The position numbers were made by a program, and so were the translations under genes. Shown here piece by piece: positions 58,088-62,560 of a DNA stretch of 62,560 bases (positions are counted from its first letter, which is position 1; each line of letters starts with the position of its first letter). The DNA lies in the NCBI GenBank assembly GCA_036506495.1, contig DASXRQ010000224.1:1-62560 (forward strand), in the 5' to 3' direction. This stretch comes from DASXRC01 sp036506495 (GTDB lineage: Bacteria > Actinomycetota > Actinomycetes > Mycobacteriales > Micromonosporaceae). A model generated the notes under the pieces. That model worked only from the letters and a program-made list of their open reading frames with translations. It was not told the origin of the DNA and searched no databases.

Positions 58088-59413
58088 GTGCGCGAGGCGC
58101 TTCGCGGGCTGACCACGCGCGGTCGCTCATTTCTCGCGGCGGCGGCAGCGGCGGCGCTCTCCGCCCTCATCCTGGGCGAGAAGGATCTGCTGCGGGTCGC
58201 CGTCCTGCTCGCCGTCCTCCCACTGCTGGCCGCCGCCTACGTCGGGCGCAGCCGGTACAAGCTCGCCTGCGGCCGATCGCTGGACCCGCGCCGGGTGCCG
58301 GTCGGGGCGAACTCCCGGGTGATGCTGCGCCTGCAGAACATGTCCCGGCTGCCCACCGGCACGCTGCTGCTCGAGGACCGGCTCCCGTACGCCCTGGGCA
58401 GCCGGCCACGCGTCGTGCTCGAGCGGCTAGCGGCACAGCAGGCCAGCTCGGTGGCGTACACGGTCCGCGCGGACGTGCGGGGGCGGTACGAGGTCGGGCC
58501 GCTGGCGGTCCGGTTGACCGATCCGTTCGGCCTGTGCGAGCTGACCCGGTCCTTTCCGAGCGTCGACAAGCTGACCGTCATCCCGCAGATCACGCCGCTT
58601 CCCCGGGTCCGGCTCGCCGGGGAGTACGCGGGCACCGGTGACAGCCGGGCACGGTCCGTGGCCGTGCACGGTGAGGATGACGCGGCGACCCGGGAGTACC
58701 GGGACGGGGACGACCTGCGCCGGGTGCACTGGCGCTCGACGGCCCGGGTCGGCGAGCTGATGGTCCGGCGCGAGGAGCAGCCGTGGGAGAGCCGGGCCAC
58801 CGTCGTCCTCGACACCCGGTTGTACGCGCACCGCGGCGAGGGACCCACGGCCAGCTTCGAATGGGCGGTCTCGGCCGTGGCCAGCATCGCCGTGCACCTG
58901 CGCGAGGCCGGCTACAAGTTGCGTCTGGTCGCGGCCGGCGGTGCTCAGTACCAGGGCGCCGACACGCCCATCGACGTCGACGCGACGGAGACGAGCGGGG
59001 ATGGCGACATCCTGGACCAGCTCGCGGACGTTCGGCTCAGTCAGCGCAGCGACATCGGCCGCCTGATCGAACAGGTGCGGCAGCGGTCCGACGGGGGGCT
59101 CGTGATCTCGTTGCTCGGCGCCCTCGACACGACCGAGGCCGAACTGCTGGCGGGGCTCCGGAGCAACAGGGCCACGTGCATAGCCTTCTTGATCGACAGC
59201 TCCACCTGGCTCAACCTGTCCGACGAGAGCCGTGCCGAGGCCGACCGGGCGCACGGGGCGGCCGCGCTGGCGCTCATGCGCGGCGGCTGGCGGGTGATCA
59301 GCGTGGCGCACGGCGCCAAAATGCCCATGCTGTGGCCGCAAGCGGCCCGCGGCTCCCAGGGGTTCGCGTGGCGGGCCGCGCTCGCCGAGACCGTCGCCGG
59401 AGGGGTGCGATGA
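58088..59413 (+). CDS. DUF58-domain membrane protein
   Basis: 441 aa. Two N-terminal hydrophobic helices (about 14-32 and 34-54) are followed by a beta-rich region. The DUF58 core has EDDAATREYRDGDDLRRVHWRSTARVGELMVRREEQPWE (about 196-234) and continues into a VWA-like fold (VVLDTRLYAH). It is the standard partner of MoxR. The GTG starts three bases after the moxR stop. The stop overlaps the ATG of an 18-codon frame (ATGA, 59410-59413) that leads to the transglutaminase gene. Confidence 0.9.
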   Translation: MREALRGLTTRGRSFLAAAAAAALSALILGEKDLLRVAVLLAVLPLLAAAYVGRSRYKLACGRSLDPRRVPVGANSRVMLRLQNMSRLPTGTLLLEDRLPYALGSRPRVVLERLAAQQASSVAYTVRADVRGRYEVGPLAVRLTDPFGLCELTRSFPSVDKLTVIPQITPLPRVRLAGEYAGTGDSRARSVAVHGEDDAATREYRDGDDLRRVHWRSTARVGELMVRREEQPWESRATVVLDTRLYAHRGEGPTASFEWAVSAVASIAVHLREAGYKLRLVAAGGAQYQGADTPIDVDATETSGDGDILDQLADVRLSQRSDIGRLIEQVRQRSDGGLVISLLGALDTTEAELLAGLRSNRATCIAFLIDSSTWLNLSDESRAEADRAHGAAALALMRGGWRVISVAHGAKMPMLWPQAARGSQGFAWRAALAETVAGGVR

Positions 59414-59466
59414 GCACGCCACGACATCGCTCGCTTCGCTCACGACTCCGCGGGGGCCCGGCATGA
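59410..59466 (+). CDS. 18-aa bridging mini-ORF between DUF58 and transglutaminase genes
   Basis: Its ATG overlaps the DUF58 stop (ATGA) and its TGA overlaps the transglutaminase ATG (ATGA, 59463-59466). It encodes MSTPRHRSLRSRLRGGPA. The middle contains the repeat core CTCGCTTCGCTC (59430-59441). The peptide itself is probably meaningless. The frame appears to keep ribosomes coupled from one large gene to the next after an insertion at the ancestral overlap. Confidence 0.5.
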   Translation: MSTPRHRSLRSRLRGGPA

Positions 59467-61940
59467 CAAGCAGGCGTTACCTGAGCGTCATCGCCGGCAC
59501 CGCCACGCTGATGGCCGCGATACCGCTCTCGGCGGTCTTCGACCAGTGGACCTGGCTTTTCCAGTGCATTCTCACGGTCGGCCTGATCGTCGGCGTGGCC
59601 ATCCTGACCCGGTCGGTCCGCGCGGCGCTCTGGGTGCAAGTGCTCGCGATGTGCGCCACGCTGCTGGTCGCGGTGACACTGATCTTCCCGAGCCATCACG
59701 AGATCCTCGGCATCATTCCCAGCCGCGAGACCTTCGAACACTTCGGTCTGCTGACGCGGCAGGCGGCCGAGGACATGCGCGCGTACGGCGTACCAGTGCC
59801 CGACCGTGACGGCCTGCTGTTCGTCACGGTGCTCGGCGTGGGCGCGGTGGCCATCATCGTGGACGTCGTCACCGTGTCACTGCGCCGCCCCGCGCTGGCC
59901 GGCCTGCCGATGCTCGCGATCTACTCGGTACCGGTCGCGGTTCTCGCGGACGCGGTCAACCCGCTGCCGTTCATCATCGGCGCCGCGGGCTTCCTGTGGC
60001 TGCTGGTCGCCGACCGGGTCGACCGGGTCCGCAAGTTCGGCCGGAGGTTCACCGGCGACGGGCGGGACGTTGACGTGTGGGAGCCGTCTCCGCTGGCGGC
60101 AGCGGGCCGGCGACTGGCGCTGGTCGGCGTGCTGATCGCGATCGTCGTGCCGCTCGCGATCCCGGGTATGACCGGCGGGCTGATCGACCGGGTCGGCGGC
60201 AACGGCTCAGGCAACGGGCTGGGCGACGGCAGCCGGGGCGGCGGCACCCGCTCGGTCGACTTGTTCGCCGAGCTCAGCGGTCGCCTCAACCAGAACACGA
60301 CGCAGGTCCTGGCGACGGTCTCCACCGACGACCCGAACCCCTACTACCTGCGCCTCGGGGTGGCCGACGAGATCAACCCACGGGGCTTCCGGAATCGGGC
60401 GCCGAGCGGCCGTGCGGTCACCCGCGGCCTTCCCGACCCCCGCGAGAACGCGCGCAACGACGTCGTGTACCGGGAGCACCGAGCCACCATCAAGATCACC
60501 CGCGACTTCGACATGCCATACCTGCCGGTTTACGCCGAACCGGTCCGCACCGAGAAGCTGGACTCGTCCTGGTTTTATGACCCGAACACGACATCGATCT
60601 TCTCGGGGCGCTCGCGGTCGAAGAACAGGACCTACTCGTTCCAGTTCGTACGGTCCGAGTACTCGGTCGACGCGCTGCGGTCGGCTCCCAGCCTGCCACC
60701 CGACGACCCCAACCGGCGGTTCGCGCTGGGCGCGTCGGGCGTGCGGGAGGTCGACGAGCTCGTCGAGCGGCTGACCAACGGCAAGACCAACCAGTACGAC
60801 CGGGTCCGGGCGATCTTCGACTACTTCTCGCTGGAGAACGGTTTCACCTACAGCCTGCAGACCCAGCCGGGCACCAGCGCGCAGGCCATCGTCAACTTCC
60901 TTCAGAAAAAGCGCGGGTTCTGCGAGCAGTACGCGGCGGCGATGGCCTGGCTCGTGCGGGCCGCGGGCATCCCGGCCCGGGTCGCCTTCGGCTTCACTCG
61001 GGGAACGTCGAGCTCGGAGAACGCGTACACGCTGACCAACCGGAACCTGCACGCGTGGACCGAGGTCTACTTCGCCGGCTTCGGCTGGGTCCCCTTCGAC
61101 GCGACGCCCCCGGCCGGCGTGGTCGGCTCGGCGCCCGTGGCGTGGGCGCTGCCACCCGGCACGCCGCCGGAGGAGATCAACCCGAGCGGGCCGCTGCCGG
61201 GCAGCACCGCCGAGCCCGGCGTCAATGGACCGCAGGATCCCAGCCGCCGGGGTCCGGAGGATCCGAACGCCGCCAACCCGGGCGGCCTCGGCATCCGGCC
61301 GAGCGCGACGAACTGGCCGTGGTGGGCGCTGGCCGGAACCCTCGTGATCCTGACCCTGCTGACCATGCCGGCCGTGGTCCGCGTGCTCGCGCGTCGGCGG
61401 CGGCGCGCGGCCACGAGCGCGGATCCGGGCGCGCGCGTCGAGGCAGCCATGGCCGAAGATCCGTTGCCCGGCGAGGTGCGCGTGGTGGTCGCCGATGCGG
61501 CGGCCGACATGGCCCGCCGGGACGCGCACGCCGCGTGGGACGAGTTGGTCGACACCCTCGTCGACTTCCGCGTCCGGGTCGACCCGGCCGAGACACCGCG
61601 CTCCACCGCGGAGCGGCTCGCCGCCGAGGAGCGGCTGACCGGCAAGGCCGCCGAGAGTGTCCGCCTGCTTGGGTACGCCGAAGAGCGCGCGCGGTACGCC
61701 CGCACGCCGCTGTTCGTCGCCGAGCTAGTCGGTGCCTTGCGCGCGGTTCGCCGGGCGCTCGCGGACCGGGCCAGTCGGCGCACCCGGCTCGCGGCCGTCC
61801 TGATGCCGCGGTCGGTGCTCTTCCGCTGGCGGGCGTCTATCGAGGACCGCTCGACCTCGGTCGCGGCCGCGATCGTCAGCTGGCGGGAGGCCCTTCTCCG
61901 GCTCAGCCCGCGCCGCCTCCTGGCGGCCCGAATGCGCTAG
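59463..61940 (+). CDS. Transglutaminase-like membrane protein (DUF3488/TgpA type)
   Basis: 825 aa. An N-terminal membrane block (about six helices, residues 10-240, DUF3488) leads to an external transglutaminase core with Cys487 (GFCEQYAAAMAWL), His530 (NLHAWTEVYF) and Asp546 (FDATP), an intact triad. A Pro-rich linker, a further helix (about 617-640) and a cytoplasmic DUF4129-like helical end follow. With MoxR and DUF58 it forms a widespread actinobacterial set of unknown envelope function. The substrate to be cross-linked or hydrolysed is unknown. Confidence 0.9.
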   Translation: MTSRRYLSVIAGTATLMAAIPLSAVFDQWTWLFQCILTVGLIVGVAILTRSVRAALWVQVLAMCATLLVAVTLIFPSHHEILGIIPSRETFEHFGLLTRQAAEDMRAYGVPVPDRDGLLFVTVLGVGAVAIIVDVVTVSLRRPALAGLPMLAIYSVPVAVLADAVNPLPFIIGAAGFLWLLVADRVDRVRKFGRRFTGDGRDVDVWEPSPLAAAGRRLALVGVLIAIVVPLAIPGMTGGLIDRVGGNGSGNGLGDGSRGGGTRSVDLFAELSGRLNQNTTQVLATVSTDDPNPYYLRLGVADEINPRGFRNRAPSGRAVTRGLPDPRENARNDVVYREHRATIKITRDFDMPYLPVYAEPVRTEKLDSSWFYDPNTTSIFSGRSRSKNRTYSFQFVRSEYSVDALRSAPSLPPDDPNRRFALGASGVREVDELVERLTNGKTNQYDRVRAIFDYFSLENGFTYSLQTQPGTSAQAIVNFLQKKRGFCEQYAAAMAWLVRAAGIPARVAFGFTRGTSSSENAYTLTNRNLHAWTEVYFAGFGWVPFDATPPAGVVGSAPVAWALPPGTPPEEINPSGPLPGSTAEPGVNGPQDPSRRGPEDPNAANPGGLGIRPSATNWPWWALAGTLVILTLLTMPAVVRVLARRRRRAATSADPGARVEAAMAEDPLPGEVRVVVADAAADMARRDAHAAWDELVDTLVDFRVRVDPAETPRSTAERLAAEERLTGKAAESVRLLGYAEERARYARTPLFVAELVGALRAVRRALADRASRRTRLAAVLMPRSVLFRWRASIEDRSTSVAAAIVSWREALLRLSPRRLLAARMR

Positions 61941-61960
61941 CGCCCGTCGCCAAGATCACC

Positions 61961-62021
61961 GCAACCTTGCACAGGTTGGCCTGATCGGGAGTCCGCGACA
62001 GGCCAACCTCTGCAAGGTTGC
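61961..62021. repeat. 61-bp palindromic element after the transglutaminase gene (copy B)
   Basis: Arms of 23 bp pair with a single mismatch. The left arm starts GCAACCTTGCACAGGTTGGC and the right arm is its reverse complement ending GCAAGGTTGC. The loop is about 15 bp. It is equal in length to copy A at 52558-52618 and shares its termini. It lies between convergent genes, so bidirectional termination is a natural role. Confidence 0.65.
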
Positions 62022-62027
62022 GGCGGC

Positions 62028-62273
62028 TCACGCCGCGCGGTGTCTGAAGGCGAGGACGACGCGGCGAAGCCGTCGTCGCCCGCAGCCGAAGACAGCGCGC
62101 GAAGAGGCGTGAGCCCGCCCGAGCGGAGCGAGGGCCAGCCAGCCCAGGCTTCACGCCGCGCGGTGTCTGGAGGCGAGGACGACGCGGCGAAGCCGTCGTC
62201 GCCCGCAGCCGAAGACAGCGCGCGAAGAGGCGTGAGCCCGCCCGAGCGGAGCGAGGGCCAGCCAGCTCAGGTT
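62028..62273. repeat. Tandem duplication of a 123-bp element
   Basis: Copy 1 spans 62028-62150 and copy 2 spans 62151-62273, differing at only a few bases. Each contains CGCCCGAGCGGAGCGAGGGC (62116-62135 and 62239-62258), the same core as in murD. An open frame through both copies reads the peptide PPERSEGQPA twice but has no ribosome site and is not counted as a gene. The second copy ends at the stop codon of the DUF3040 gene. With copy B of the 61-bp element it fills the 331-bp gap 61941-62271. Confidence 0.75.
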
Positions 62274-62560
62274 AGCGATGGCCTTCGGGCCGCTGGCGCC
62301 AGCGCTCTTCGAGCCGATCGATGATCGATAGGCGTCGCTGCCGGGTGCGCCGCGAAGTCTGCCCGCCGGCGATGTGCAGCTCGGGGGCGTGTGCGCGTCG
62401 GTGGGACTGGATGCCGAAGGCGGCGGCGGCGAGCATCGCGACGAAGCCGGCGACGGCCAGCAACGGCTGCTGGATCACTGTGCCGTAGACGACCAGCCCG
62501 AGACCGACGATGATCAGGCCGATCGCGACGAGCAGCCGCCGGCGCGCGTGGAAGCGCGGG
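62272..62560 (-). CDS. DUF3040 membrane protein, 5' end beyond window
   Basis: The visible part is about 95 residues and runs off the right edge, so the start is not in the window. It reads PRFHARRRLLVAIGLIIVG and then helix residues to VIQQPLLAVAGFVAMLAAAA, two transmembrane helices joined by VVYGTVIQQP. A basic tail with RRTRQRRLSIIDRLEERW follows. This is the C-terminal half of actinobacterial DUF3040. The function is unknown. The internal GTG at 62478 is not the real start. Confidence 0.8.
   Translation of the reverse strand, partial: PRFHARRRLLVAIGLIIVGLGLVVYGTVIQQPLLAVAGFVAMLAAAAFGIQSHRRAHAPELHIAGGQTSRRTRQRRLSIIDRLEERWRQRPEGHR

Noticed and set aside
62040..62324. 94-codon frame reading PPERSEG repeats as a gene
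   Set aside because: It is entirely composed of the tandem 123-bp repeat, has no ribosome site and is antisense to the end of the DUF3040 gene. It was treated as repeat DNA.

Overview
The window is very GC-rich, actinobacterial chromosomal DNA. Gene content and order point to Actinomycetota, most likely Micromonosporaceae (Micromonospora, Dactylosporangium, Actinoplanes or Phytohabitans type). The main pointers are a MraZ-headed division and cell-wall cluster running through to wag31, a his operon with embedded ridA and priA, MurT/GatD, DUF3040, DUF2567 and TIGR03085 proteins, and many apparently leaderless starts with a TANNNT box 6-8 nt before the start codon. The genus is inference. No rRNA, tRNA, CRISPR array, insertion sequence or prophage was seen. 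Nearly all the DNA is core chromosome.

Layout. 0.1-8 kb: an orphan proteasome/HslV-like hydrolase, an ABC-2 exporter with its TetR regulator, a methyltransferase, a heterodimeric ABC exporter and a TIGR03085 protein. 8-12 kb: an acyl-CoA synthetase and a divergent MocR-type regulator/YczE-like pair. 12-17.7 kb (minus strand): hisD-hisC-hisB-(56-aa membrane protein)-hisH-priA-ridA-hisF. 17.7-31.5 kb: a Lon-N-domain protein, DUF2567, dnaE, a MinD/ParA-like ATPase, rluD-lspA-dksA (the DksA protein carries a histone-H1-like tail), a K+/H+-type antiporter, DUF167, wag31 and yggT. 31.5-50.3 kb (minus strand): the dcw cluster mraZ-rsmH-ftsL-ftsI-murE-murF-mraY-murD-ftsW-murG-murC-ftsQ, then a plus-strand prolyl aminopeptidase, then ftsZ-yggS-sepF. 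50.6-52.5 kb: divergent murT-gatD. 52.6-56.7 kb: leuS, with a leader peptide and attenuator, and an acetamidase. 57-62 kb: moxR, DUF58 and transglutaminase genes, then repeats and a DUF3040 gene cut by the window edge.

How the genes work together. MurE, MurF, MurD and MurC build UDP-MurNAc-pentapeptide. The DNPR motif in MurE predicts meso-diaminopimelate. MraY and MurG make lipid II, MurT/GatD amidate the D-Glu residue, and FtsW/FtsI polymerise and cross-link at the septum marked by FtsZ, SepF and Wag31. LspA processes lipoproteins. The his genes supply imidazole-glycerol-phosphate synthase (HisF/HisH) and the dual HisA/TrpF enzyme PriA.

Least ordinary features: (1) a leuS leader encoding a 12-aa peptide with three consecutive Leu codons ahead of a classical terminator; (2) a dispersed repeat element inserted in frame at the start of murD and present again as two tandem copies at 62.0-62.3 kb; (3) 10-bp-phased MraZ-type boxes over the mraZ promoter, with a near-identical pair ahead of murT; (4) a 61-bp palindromic element at two convergent gene junctions; (5) a DksA/TraR protein whose H1-like tail can be skipped from a well-placed internal start; and (6) a mini-ORF bridging DUF58 and the transglutaminase gene.
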